Below are positions 1 through 6,130 of a stretch of 8,164 nucleotides of DNA, piece by piece. The number at the start of each line of letters is the position of its first letter. The stretch's first letter is position 1. Below the pieces are notes generated by a model. That model was not told the origin of the DNA. It worked only from the letters and a program-made list of their open reading frames with translations, and searched no databases. Position numbers and translations under genes: made by a program. The stretch is from CAZDKK01 sp964506245 (GTDB taxonomy: Bacteria; Eisenbacteria; RBG-16-71-46; CAIMUX01; WJJG01). The stretch is taken from positions 1 through 8,164 of the forward strand of contig CAZDKK010000131.1 of assembly GCA_964506245.1 (NCBI GenBank), read 5' to 3'.

Positions 1-162
1 GTAGGGCACGAGCTGGCGCACCGATTCGCGCCGGTCCTCGATCCGCAGGATCGTGGCCAGGTCTTGGGTCGTGCCCTTCTGGATCACGGCACCCGACTCC
101 CCTGCCGCGCCGATCATCGCCACGCCTGTCACGAGCACGAGTAGTCCGCGAGCGCGCACCAC
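1..162 (-). CDS. Exported protein, N-terminal fragment, possibly HEAT-repeat peptidyl-prolyl isomerase
   Basis: The first 54 codons of a leftward gene are present and the rest lies beyond position 1. The GTG start at 162-160 follows the subtilase stop codon by 12 bases. A purine-rich Shine-Dalgarno stretch (AAGGGGG, 170-176) overlaps that stop, so the two genes are probably co-transcribed; a second GTG at 159-157 is an alternative start. The translation begins with a short hydrophobic signal-like segment (roughly residues 5-20, ending near IGAAGES). It then reads TTQDLATILRIEDRRE and LVPY. The 'ILR-EDRRE' pattern resembles, from memory, the start of secreted HEAT-repeat proteins fused to cyclophilin-type isomerases in this kind of genome. 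The fragment is too short to prove the family: export and the existence of the gene are fairly well supported, the product name is a guess. Confidence 0.5.
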   Translation of the reverse strand, partial: MVRARGLLVLVTGVAMIGAAGESGAVIQKGTTQDLATILRIEDRRESVRQLVPY

Positions 163-169
163 GCTAGAA

Positions 170-176
170 CCCCCTT
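170..176 (-). promoter_or_regulatory. Ribosome binding site overlapping the subtilase stop
   Basis: The minus strand reads AAGGGGG, directly overlapping the TAA stop of the upstream protease gene, 7 bases before the GTG at 162. It fixes the start of the exported fragment and suggests translational coupling. Confidence 0.5.
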
Positions 177-1947
177 ATCTCAACAGCAAGACCCTGCCCG
201 CGGCGCCCACGACCGCACCGTCGACGCGGCAGACGTACATCCCGCCTGGCAGCAGATGCCCGCGATCATCGCGGCCGTCCCACTCCGCTCCGGGAGGAGC
301 GCCCCTCAGGCACAGGCTCCGGACGAGCCGGCCCGCGGCGTCCGTGATCCACATCCGTGCGCCGCGGGCCGCGATCTCGGGCGCCAGAAGCTCGAAGCGC
401 GTGGCGCCGGTGCACGGATTCGGGCGCGCCGCGAGGAGCACGGGCGCAGCGTGCGGAGCAGTGCCCGGATCGTCCACCGCGGTGCTGCTCTGCCAGAAGG
501 CGACCGCGTTGTACAAGTTGAGGCGCCCGCCCGAGACCGTCCGGCCCTGGAGCGCGGGCAGAGGATCGACAGTGCGCAGGATCGCCTCTTTCACGGCCAG
601 CGCCATCTGGGCGGGCTGCTCGCGGTAGAGCTCGCTCTGCTCTTCGCTGCCGGCCGCGATGAGCAGAGCGACCGCACCCGCCACGTGTGGGGACGCCTGC
701 GAGGTGCCGGTGCGGTTGGCGTAGGTGTTGCCCACGTCCGTGGAGAGGATGATGTCGCCCGGCGCCCCCAGGTCGATCGTCGTCAGCCCCCAGGCCGCGC
801 GGTAGTAGATGTCGTTGCCGATTGTCGTGCTGGTCACGGTGATCAGGTAATCGCTCGGACAGGCGGTCGGCATGTCGCCGACGACGTCTATGTTCCAGGC
901 CTGGTTCGCGGTGGCGGCGGTGCTCACGACACCTTCCTCGCCGAGGGCGTCGTACAGGTCGCACCAGAGGGGATACTGGGCAGGATCGCCGTGGTCGATG
1001 CCGAACGAGGTGTTCTCGACGACCACGAAGGCACCCCGCTCTCCGCCCGTCTCGTTGTAGCGCGCGCGCATCTCGAGCACGTAGCCGTAGGCCTCGATGA
1101 CAACCGCTTCGGAGGCGGCCGAGCCGACGACCGGCAGGACGTGCGCATCCCAGTTGACGCCGCTGACGCCCGTGGCGTTGTTGCCCCGCGCGGCCGCGAT
1201 GCCGGTCACGTGCGTGCCGTGCGAGGCCGACGGGATCGTGCCGTTGTGGGCGAGCGCATTCCACCCATGGTAGTCGTCGATGTAGCCGTTGTGGTCGTCG
1301 TCCTGGCCGTTGCCCGGGATCTCGTGCCAGTTCTTCCAGAACCGCAGGTCCTCGTGCGTCAGGCTGGACCCATCGTCGACGATCGCGATGACGACCGTGT
1401 CACCCAGCGCGGTGACGCCGCTCGTGCAGAGGTCCCACGCCTCGGGCGCGTCGATGTCGGAGTCGGGCACGCCGCCGTGACCACCCGTGTAGTGCAGCGC
1501 CCACTGGTCGGGGAAACGCGGATCGTCCGGGAAGCGCGAGCGCGGCGTGACGAGGTGGTTGAACTGCGCGAGGCGGACCGCAGGGTGCCGCCGCACCGCG
1601 GCCAGGAGCGCCTCGTCCCCCGCTCCCCGGGCTGCGGGCTCGCCGGCGTCGAAGCGGAAGAGCCACACGCCCGAGCGCCGCGAGAGCAGGCGCTCGGGTC
1701 TGAGGCCGGCCCCGGCGAACGCGCGGGTCAGCTCGGCCGCCGCGTCCGGCCCCTCGCCCGGCGGGGTCGCGAGCTGGATGAGGATCTCTCCCGGCCGATA
1801 CGCATCGGACGCCCCGGGATCCGTAACGAAGGAGGCGGCCCGCGCAGAACCGAAGGAGGCGACCAGGAGGAGGCATGCGCAGACCAGGCGCGGGCCGATG
1901 GGCGGGCGCCGGCTTGCCTGGCGGCGGCTGCGGGCAGCATCGGCCAT
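175..1947 (-). CDS. Secreted subtilisin-like serine protease (S8) with C-terminal FlgD-like domain
   Basis: This is a secreted endopeptidase of the subtilase family, 590 residues from the ATG at 1947. That start is preferred over an in-frame start 26 codons earlier because GGGAGG lies 5 bases upstream and the protein then begins with a proper signal peptide: a basic stretch, a hydrophobic core at about 20-33, and cleavage near SARA/A at about 37. A prodomain-like region (about 50-134, starting YRPGEILIQL) precedes the catalytic domain. Catalytic residues are visible: Asp191 in IAIVDDG, His243 in SHGTHVTG, Ser416 in GTSQASPHVAG, and a probable oxyanion-hole Asn348 in STAATANQ. An acidic segment (about 213-230, QDDDHNGYIDD) is typical of this subtilase subgroup. 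The last ~84 residues (from ARPNPCTG, about 507) form a FlgD-like Ig domain with DAAGRLVRS, EWDGRDDRG and GGMYVCRV, the style of tail used for surface sorting or anchoring. It sits 47 bp after the DUF72 gene. The substrate is unknown. Confidence 0.93.
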   Translation of the reverse strand: MADAARSRRQASRRPPIGPRLVCACLLLVASFGSARAASFVTDPGASDAYRPGEILIQLATPPGEGPDAAAELTRAFAGAGLRPERLLSRRSGVWLFRFDAGEPAARGAGDEALLAAVRRHPAVRLAQFNHLVTPRSRFPDDPRFPDQWALHYTGGHGGVPDSDIDAPEAWDLCTSGVTALGDTVVIAIVDDGSSLTHEDLRFWKNWHEIPGNGQDDDHNGYIDDYHGWNALAHNGTIPSASHGTHVTGIAAARGNNATGVSGVNWDAHVLPVVGSAASEAVVIEAYGYVLEMRARYNETGGERGAFVVVENTSFGIDHGDPAQYPLWCDLYDALGEEGVVSTAATANQAWNIDVVGDMPTACPSDYLITVTSTTIGNDIYYRAAWGLTTIDLGAPGDIILSTDVGNTYANRTGTSQASPHVAGAVALLIAAGSEEQSELYREQPAQMALAVKEAILRTVDPLPALQGRTVSGGRLNLYNAVAFWQSSTAVDDPGTAPHAAPVLLAARPNPCTGATRFELLAPEIAARGARMWITDAAGRLVRSLCLRGAPPGAEWDGRDDRGHLLPGGMYVCRVDGAVVGAAGRVLLLR

Positions 1948-1952
1948 CCAAA

Positions 1953-1958
1953 CCTCCC
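1953..1958 (-). promoter_or_regulatory. Ribosome binding site of the subtilase
   Basis: GGGAGG on the minus strand, with its last base 5 bases before the ATG at 1947. It selects this start over the in-frame start at 2025, which would place a long arginine-rich leader before the signal peptide and overlap the DUF72 stop. Confidence 0.7.
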
Positions 1959-1994
1959 GGATGGCCGCGATCCTCCGCGCCGCGCGCCGTCGCG

Positions 1995-2876
1995 TCAAGC
2001 GGGCTCCTTCGCGCCCGCGGCCCACAGGCGCACGAACAGCTCGACCGATCCTGGCGCATAGCCGGCGAAGTGGTTGTTGAAGTAGGCGAAGACGCCCTCT
2101 TGTCTCCGGATCAACTGCCGGCCGATCTCGACCCAGTCGGCGGTCTCGCGCGTGCGATCGACGATCAGCTCGCCCCAGTCCTTCGCGCGCGTGCCCCCCT
2201 CGCGCGCCTCGCGCACGAGTCGGTCCATCTGGCGGTGGTTGCCGAGGAAGCGGATGTAGCCGAAGGGCGCAGTGACCGGATCAGGGCCGCGGAAGAGCTG
2301 CGCCGCGCCGGGCATCGTGTAGTAGGCCGTGAGCGCGAGCGCCACGCCCCGCCGGCGCAGGAGGTCGAGGAGCGGCGCTGCCACCCACTTGGCATTGCGC
2401 ACCTCGACGACGTACTGCCCGCCGGCGGGCAGAAGGGGCAGGAAGGCGGCCAGTCGGCGGAGGAACTCGCGACCGGTCTCGTACTCCTCGGCATCCTGGC
2501 CCTTGGCAATGTAGGGAAACTGGAGCAGCAGCGGGCCGCGGCGCGCCCCCAGCGGCTCGAGCCGGGCGAGAAATGTCTGGAGCTCCGCGCGGCAGTTCTC
2601 CAAGCCGAGGTCGTGGGTGATGACCTTGGGCACCTTCAGGCTGAAGATGAAACCGTCCGGCACCTTGCTCGCCCAGGAACGCACCGTGTGCGCCGAGGGC
2701 AGCGCGTACCAGGTGGCGTCGATCTCCACGGTGTGAAAAGTGCGGGCGTACCAGGACAAGTAGTCGCTCGGTGCGAGATCGGGAGGGTAGAAACCGCCGC
2801 GCCAGTCGTCGGTACTGAACGACGAGGTGCCAACCAGGAGGTTGGGCGGCAAGGAATTGAGGTCGATCGGTTGCAT
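1995..2876 (-). CDS. DUF72 (YecE-like) family protein
   Basis: A 293-residue cytosolic protein of the DUF72/YecE family, predicted TIM-barrel fold, molecular function not established. Family landmarks appear in order: VGTSSFSTDDWRGGFYP (15-31), FHTVEIDATWYALPS (47-61, the usual 'FNTVEvNsTFYrlPs' block), FSLKVPKVITHD (78-89), GPLLLQFP (114-121), VVEVRNAKW (156-164), YIRFLGNH (207-214) and a C-terminal VFAYFNNHFAGYAPGS (262-277). The length is within the family's normal range of about 240-300 residues and nothing looks truncated. The ATG at 2876 has only a weak G-rich ribosome site (GGGGGCCCAG). The gene is divergent from the O-methyltransferase and 47 bp upstream of the protease, so it may lead a DUF72-protease transcript; no functional link between the two is evident. 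Confidence 0.93.
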   Translation of the reverse strand: MQPIDLNSLPPNLLVGTSSFSTDDWRGGFYPPDLAPSDYLSWYARTFHTVEIDATWYALPSAHTVRSWASKVPDGFIFSLKVPKVITHDLGLENCRAELQTFLARLEPLGARRGPLLLQFPYIAKGQDAEEYETGREFLRRLAAFLPLLPAGGQYVVEVRNAKWVAAPLLDLLRRRGVALALTAYYTMPGAAQLFRGPDPVTAPFGYIRFLGNHRQMDRLVREAREGGTRAKDWGELIVDRTRETADWVEIGRQLIRRQEGVFAYFNNHFAGYAPGSVELFVRLWAAGAKEPA

Positions 2877-2900
2877 CTGGGCCCCCGCCGGCGGTGGCTC

Positions 2901-2930
2901 TTGTGACCTGGCTCCGGCGCCCGGTACCCT
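2901..2930 (+). promoter_or_regulatory. Possible sigma70-type promoter of the O-methyltransferase
   Basis: TTGTGA (2901-2906) is followed after 18 bases by TACCCT (2925-2930). The -10 box is poor, but it fits the TTGyGr / TAnnCT pattern seen at two stronger sites in this window. Transcription would start near 2937, inside the palindrome at 2937-2952. Confidence 0.3.
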
Positions 2931-2931
2931 C

Positions 2932-2957
2932 GCGTGCCGGAATGGGTTCCGGTGCGC
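2932..2957 (+). repeat. Palindrome in the DUF72 / O-methyltransferase divergent gap
   Basis: The core CCGGAATGGGTTCCGG (2937-2952) is a perfect 6-bp inverted repeat around TGGG. It extends to 2932-2957 through two G-T pairs and three more Watson-Crick pairs. It lies at the predicted transcription start and 6 bases before the ribosome binding site, so it could be an operator or a leader hairpin. Chance occurrence in GC-rich DNA is possible. Confidence 0.4.
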
Positions 2958-2964
2958 TCATCGA

Positions 2965-2969
2965 AAGGA
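2965..2969 (+). promoter_or_regulatory. Ribosome binding site of the O-methyltransferase
   Basis: AAGGA, 8 bases before the ATG at 2978. It favours this start over an in-frame upstream ATG at 2894, which lacks a ribosome site and would run through the palindrome. Confidence 0.6.
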
Positions 2970-2977
2970 ACGACCCG

Positions 2978-3646
2978 ATGTCTCTGAAGCCCACGCCCAT
3001 GACCGGCGCGCTCCACGAGTATCTCCAGCGCACCTGGCTGCGGGAATCCCCGATTCTGCAGCGTATGCGAGCGGAGACCGCGGAGCTGGGCCGGATGGCC
3101 AACATGCAGACCTCGGCCGAGCAGGGGCAGCTCATGGCCTTCCTGATCGAGCTGATCGGCGCGCGCCGCGTGCTGGAGCTCGGAACCTTCACCGGCTACA
3201 GCGCGCTCGTCATGGCTGCCGCCCTGCCCCCGGGTGGAAGGCTGATCACCTGCGATGTGAACGAGGAGTGGACCGCGACCGCCCGGCGCTACTGGGAAGA
3301 GGCCGGGGTCGCCGGCCGCATCGACTTGAGGCTCGGGCCGGCGCTCGAGACGCTGGAGAAGCTGCTGGCCGATGGCCAGGCCGACAGCTTCGATGTCTGC
3401 TTCATCGACGCCGACAAGGAGAACATCGAGACCTACTACGAGCAGGCGCTGCGCCTCGTGCGCCCGGGCGGGCTGATCCTGCTCGACAACGTCTTCTGGG
3501 GCGGCACCGTGGTGGATCCAGCCGCCAGCCACCCGACGACCTTCGCGGTCCGGCGCATCAACGAGCGGGTGCGCGACGACGAGCGGGTGTCGCTGGCGAT
3601 CGTTCCCATCGCCGATGGGCTGACGCTCGCGCGCCGGCGGGTGTAG
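2978..3646 (+). CDS. SAM-dependent O-methyltransferase (caffeoyl-CoA / COMT-like, Methyltransf_3)
   Basis: A 222-residue class I methyltransferase of the cation-dependent catechol / caffeoyl-CoA O-methyltransferase family, which transfers a methyl group from S-adenosylmethionine to an ortho-diphenol-type hydroxyl. The N-terminal block ANMQTSAEQGQLM (41-53) and the SAM-binding glycine loop VLELGTFTGYSAL (65-77) are typical. The acidic strand end TCDVNEEW (91-98) should contact the ribose. CFIDADKENIETYY (141-154) and LLDNVFWGG (168-176) supply the expected metal-binding acidic residues and the Asp170-Asn171 pair. The protein ends in the usual IADGLTLARRR. It has full length for bacterial members and no signal peptide, so it is cytosolic. 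It stands alone, convergent with the secreted gene downstream, so context does not reveal a substrate; small phenolics or a secondary metabolite are possible. Confidence 0.94.
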   Translation: MSLKPTPMTGALHEYLQRTWLRESPILQRMRAETAELGRMANMQTSAEQGQLMAFLIELIGARRVLELGTFTGYSALVMAAALPPGGRLITCDVNEEWTATARRYWEEAGVAGRIDLRLGPALETLEKLLADGQADSFDVCFIDADKENIETYYEQALRLVRPGGLILLDNVFWGGTVVDPAASHPTTFAVRRINERVRDDERVSLAIVPIADGLTLARRRV

Positions 3647-3720
3647 CGGACCGAGCGGGCATCGCGACCGCGTCCCCGCAGGCCGGGCCGAGAACGCCTG
3701 CCTCGGCAGTCGCGGCGGTG

Positions 3721-3737
3721 GCGGGCGGGTCGCCCGC
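3721..3737. terminator. GC hairpin between convergent genes, possible terminator
   Basis: A perfect 7-bp stem, GCGGGCG / CGCCCGC, with a GGT loop, 7 bases past the stop of the minus-strand secreted gene and 74 bases past the O-methyltransferase stop. No T-run follows on either strand, so it is at best an atypical terminator or an RNA 3'-end stabiliser. A weaker stem, GCCGAG...CTCGGC with a 9-base loop, lies at 3687-3707. The rest of the 98-bp gap shows nothing else. Confidence 0.35.
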
Positions 3738-3744
3738 AGCAGAC

Positions 3745-4971
3745 TCATTCCCCGGGGCGAGAACGCCGGTGACGCACGTCCAGGAGTGCGTCTCCGCTCA
3801 TGACGCCGTCGATCTCCAGATGGACGGAGTAGTGCCCAACCCAATCGCGCCCGTCCAGGCGAGTCTCCTTCTCCGAGGGTGTGTCGACGGGTGCCTCGGG
3901 GGGTATCTCGATGGGTATTTCGTGCGCCCCGGGGCCCAAGCGGCCCTTCCAGGGGGTACACACGAGGTATCCCCTCATGTCGAATACGCGCACGACCACG
4001 GCCGCATCCGCCAACAGGGTGAAGCTGATGCTCGGGTTCGCGCTACCGGGGTCGCTGCCCCGCAGCGTGCCGCTCGCGAGCAGAGGACTCACGGTCTCGC
4101 TCGAGTCGCGCAGGCCGAGCTCGACAGCCAGATTCGTATGCCTCAAGAGCTCGATGAGCTCCGGAGGGTACCTGTGCAGTTCGCCTCTCATCTTCTCCGG
4201 GTCGGGAATGCTCTCATCGGAGAGCCGCTTCGGAAGATGCGTCCGGGGATCGAGAACCAGCCAAGGAGGCAGAGCTGTCGGCGGCGTCTTCGGAAACACG
4301 GCCACGCCGTCGCGGCCCAGCCCCATCGCCCCAAAGGCCTCCGCGGGGCGTTGCCCCGAAAGGGCCGCGTCGCCGGGGCACGGATCTTTCTCCCCAGAGG
4401 AATCCGCGGCGGCCCCCGCCACGACGTACGTGCCGGCCGTGCCCCCCCAGCCCTTCGTTGGATCCACGCCCAGGGGGATGAGGTCTTCGGCGTACGCATA
4501 GCCCGCGAAGTAGTAGACCGGCCGGATGCTCCCCTTCCACGGCTCTCCCGAGGTGATGAAAGCGATCCCCTGGTTGGGGCCCGGCCACCCCTCCGTCGGT
4601 ATCTGGAGAACAGCGGCCCCGGCCGGCGGGCACGGGCCGTGGTCCAGGAAGAAGAAGGAGTCGCGATTGTAGGTCCCCAGCCCGAATTCCACGCCTCGCC
4701 AGGCAGTGGAGTCGGTGAAGGCCGCCAGGACGAACCAGACGGCGCTCTGCCCCTCGTGATCCACGTCGATGCGTGGATTCTGCTCGCTGCAGTCCCGGAT
4801 CGCAAATTCGTCCAGGTAGCGCCGACACCAGTCCGTGCCGGCCGAGTACTCCAGCCCGGATGGATGGTGTGCAATGAAGACCCCGGATGCCGGCCAGTCA
4901 TGCTGTCCCGCTGAGGCCAGGCCGGCTGCGGAAAACTCTATACACACGAGTGTGACGATCGTTCTGCTCAC
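3745..4971 (-). CDS. Secreted protein of unknown function with FlgD-like C-terminal region
   Basis: 408 residues from a GTG start preceded by a near-perfect Shine-Dalgarno sequence (AGGAGGTG). I do not recognise a named family. The N-terminus (IVTLVCIEFSAAGLASA) is a short signal peptide with a likely cut after Ala21. The main domain (about 22-230) is rich in aromatic residues and glycine, with blocks SAVWFVLAAF (76-85), WRGVEFGLGTYNRDSFFFLD (91-110), IPTEGWPGPNQG (124-135) and YYFAGYAY (153-160), and cysteines at 49, 61, 114 and 198 that could form disulfides. From memory, proteins with this 'VLAAF / GVEFG / GWPGPNQG / FAGYAY' order recur as uncharacterised secreted proteins in Eisenbacteria-like genomes. 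The C-terminus (about 309-398: GSANPSISFTLL, VVRVFDMRGYLV, LGPGAHEIPIEI, YSVHLEIDG) resembles a FlgD/type-IX-sorting Ig domain, but with an inserted proline-rich loop near 357-370. It is a lone gene with its own promoter. Confidence 0.85.
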   Translation of the reverse strand: MSRTIVTLVCIEFSAAGLASAGQHDWPASGVFIAHHPSGLEYSAGTDWCRRYLDEFAIRDCSEQNPRIDVDHEGQSAVWFVLAAFTDSTAWRGVEFGLGTYNRDSFFFLDHGPCPPAGAAVLQIPTEGWPGPNQGIAFITSGEPWKGSIRPVYYFAGYAYAEDLIPLGVDPTKGWGGTAGTYVVAGAAADSSGEKDPCPGDAALSGQRPAEAFGAMGLGRDGVAVFPKTPPTALPPWLVLDPRTHLPKRLSDESIPDPEKMRGELHRYPPELIELLRHTNLAVELGLRDSSETVSPLLASGTLRGSDPGSANPSISFTLLADAAVVVRVFDMRGYLVCTPWKGRLGPGAHEIPIEIPPEAPVDTPSEKETRLDGRDWVGHYSVHLEIDGVMSGDALLDVRHRRSRPGE

Positions 4972-4975
4972 GCTT

Positions 4976-4983
4976 CACCTCCT
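4976..4983 (-). promoter_or_regulatory. Perfect ribosome binding site of the secreted protein
   Basis: AGGAGGTG on the minus strand, with its last base 4 bases before the GTG at 4971. It fixes the non-ATG start and predicts strong translation. Confidence 0.8.
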
Positions 4984-5037
4984 GCGGACGAGACACTGTC
5001 GGTGCGCCGCGCAGTTCCCTTGGATGGCTCGACCTTC

Positions 5038-5066
5038 AGCATAGGACCGGCGCCGGGAAGCCGCAA
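5038..5066 (-). promoter_or_regulatory. Sigma70-type promoter of the secreted protein gene
   Basis: On the minus strand, TTGCGG (5061-5066) and TATGCT (5038-5043) are separated by exactly 17 bases. Transcription would start near 5031, giving a ~60-base leader before the GTG. This is the best promoter candidate in the window. Confidence 0.55.
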
Positions 5067-5070
5067 CTCC

Positions 5071-5092
5071 GGCCGGCATTGGTGGCCGGCAT
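5071..5092 (-). repeat. Direct repeat upstream of the -35 box, candidate activator site
   Basis: Two copies of GGCCGGCAT (5071-5079 and 5084-5092) separated by TGGT, repeating every 13 bases. They cover about -40 to -61 relative to the predicted start of the secreted gene, where activators of sigma70 promoters commonly bind. The rest of the 171-bp gap (4972-5142) shows no gene and no convincing terminator for the radical SAM gene. Confidence 0.4.
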
Positions 5093-5142
5093 CCGAGCCC
5101 GCGCCGCCGAGGGACCTGTGCGGTATCAGCGCCGGCAGCCCA

Positions 5143-6021
5143 TCACAGCCAGAATGGCATCGGCCCCGGCCCCTCCGGATCGAGCGCACCCGAGTCGAGC
5201 AGCGCGTCCAGCTCCGCCAGCAGCCGCTCTCGGTCGCGCGGGAAGCGGCCGCCCAACGGCACGACGTTCGAGACGTGGTTGGCGCGAAAGAGGGTGTGCT
5301 CGAGCTCGAGACCCGCGAGGATCTCACGCGTCTCGGCCACCGCGCCGCGCTCGCTCACCGGCACGAAGCCCCCGGCCCGGATCTGTGCGGCCAGGGGCGT
5401 GCCCGCCACCGGCACGAAGCGCAGCGCCGCGAGGAACTGCGGCTGCATCCGGTTGAGCGCCTCGGCCGTGGCCCGCGCGTGCTCGCGGGGCCGCTCGCGG
5501 CCGCCCAGCCCGATCAGGATCATCACCGACATCCGCAGGCCGCACGCCCGCGCGCGCTGCACGGCGGCGACCATCTCGTCGACGCTATCGCTCTTGCGCA
5601 CGCGCGCGAGGACTTCCGGGTCGCCGCTCTCGAGCCCCATGTACAACGTGTGCAGCCTCAGGGCCCGCAGGACACCGAGCTGCTCGGGCGTCTTGTCCAG
5701 GATGGAGCGGCCATTGGCGTAGACCCCGACGCGCCCGAGCCGTGGCAGCCTCTCCCCCAGCCGTGCCAGCATGTCGCGCAGCCGATCGAAGGGCAGGGCC
5801 ATCACATCGCCGTCAGCCAGGAATGCGCGGGTCGCGCCCGGCCAGTCGCGGACGGCCGCGTCGATGTCGCGCGCCGCTTCCTCGGCCGTGTGCGGCCGAT
5901 AGCGGACGCCCTTGTACATGCCGCAGAAGGTGCAGCCGTTGTGCGGGCAACCGTCGGCCACTCGGATGATCAAGCTCTCCGCCTCCGACGGTGGGCGAAA
6001 CAGGGTGTGATCCGCGGCCAC
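5143..6021 (-). CDS. Radical SAM protein with CX4CX2C iron-sulfur motif
   Basis: 292 residues from the GTG at 6021, chosen because GGGAGG lies 6 bases upstream and conserved sequence begins just after it. The in-frame upstream extension to 6402 is low-complexity, would read antisense into the dehydrogenase gene and is not coding-like. The motif GCPHNGCTFCGMYKG (24-38) places the cluster cysteines at 25, 30 and 33, spaced CX4CX2C rather than the canonical CX3CX2C. The rest of the Elp3/NifB-type barrel is visible: FLADGDVMALP (67-77), VGVYANGRSIL (98-108), LYMGLESGDPEVL (126-138, the strand with the Glu-Ser-Gly turn), MSVMILIGLGG (164-174) and AALRFVPVAGTPL (198-210). It is expected to use a [4Fe-4S] cluster to cleave SAM reductively. 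The substrate is unknown, and no methyltransferase, B12 or TRAM domain is present. It is divergent from the P5C dehydrogenase gene and may share regulation with it. Confidence 0.9.
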   Translation of the reverse strand: MAADHTLFRPPSEAESLIIRVADGCPHNGCTFCGMYKGVRYRPHTAEEAARDIDAAVRDWPGATRAFLADGDVMALPFDRLRDMLARLGERLPRLGRVGVYANGRSILDKTPEQLGVLRALRLHTLYMGLESGDPEVLARVRKSDSVDEMVAAVQRARACGLRMSVMILIGLGGRERPREHARATAEALNRMQPQFLAALRFVPVAGTPLAAQIRAGGFVPVSERGAVAETREILAGLELEHTLFRANHVSNVVPLGGRFPRDRERLLAELDALLDSGALDPEGPGPMPFWL

Positions 6022-6027
6022 GACGTT

Positions 6028-6033
6028 CCTCCC
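6028..6033 (-). promoter_or_regulatory. Ribosome binding site of the radical SAM gene
   Basis: GGGAGG on the minus strand, 6 bases before the GTG at 6021. It selects this short form over longer in-frame extensions. Confidence 0.7.
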
Positions 6034-6058
6034 GGTGGCAGGGTGGACACCGCCGCCC

Positions 6059-6088
6059 ACTGTAGACCGATCCGGGCGGGGTCGTCCA
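6059..6088 (-). promoter_or_regulatory. Possible promoter of the radical SAM gene
   Basis: On the minus strand, TGGACG (6083-6088) and TACAGT (6059-6064) are separated by 18 bases, each matching four of six consensus positions. The start would fall near 6052, about 31 bases before the GTG. Support is moderate at best. Confidence 0.35.
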
Positions 6089-6096
6089 CGCCGGCG

Positions 6097-6126
6097 CGCC
6101 CCCCGGGTTCCCGGGCCCCCGGGGCG
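6097..6126. repeat. 30-bp GC-only imperfect palindrome between divergent promoters
   Basis: The outer arms CGCCCC / GGGGCG pair perfectly. After two C-C mismatches the inner arms pair again (GGGTTC with CGGGCC read across, including two G-T pairs in RNA), and CCCGGG-TT-CCCGGG sits in the centre. It lies between the radical SAM -35 box and the dehydrogenase -35 box, so it is placed to act as a shared operator, although homopolymer-like GC DNA gives such patterns by chance. Confidence 0.35.
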
Positions 6127-6130
6127 ATGG

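Noticed and set aside
1300..1350. Acidic QDDDHNGYIDD stretch in the protease as a novel inserted metal site
   Set aside because: This type of Asp/Asn-rich loop before the catalytic His is common in the subtilase subgroup with FlgD-like tails, so it is not unusual.
256..2061. Long plus-strand open frame (601 codons) opposite the protease
   Set aside because: It is antisense to the well-supported subtilase, Arg/Gly/Pro/Asp/Val-rich without domain features. It is an expected shadow of GC-rich third positions.
3647..3744. Small RNA or gene in the convergent gap
   Set aside because: Only 98 bases long, without a ribosome site, promoter or conserved-looking frame. The hairpin at 3721-3737 is better explained as a 3'-end structure.
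2636..3961. Minus-strand open frame of 441 codons opposite the O-methyltransferase
   Set aside because: It is antisense to a gene with intact SAM-binding and metal motifs; its translation has no recognisable domain.
2827..4914. Plus-strand open frame of 695 codons across the O-methyltransferase and the secreted gene
   Set aside because: It overlaps two confident genes in the wrong frames and shows only low-complexity composition and no motif; a shadow.
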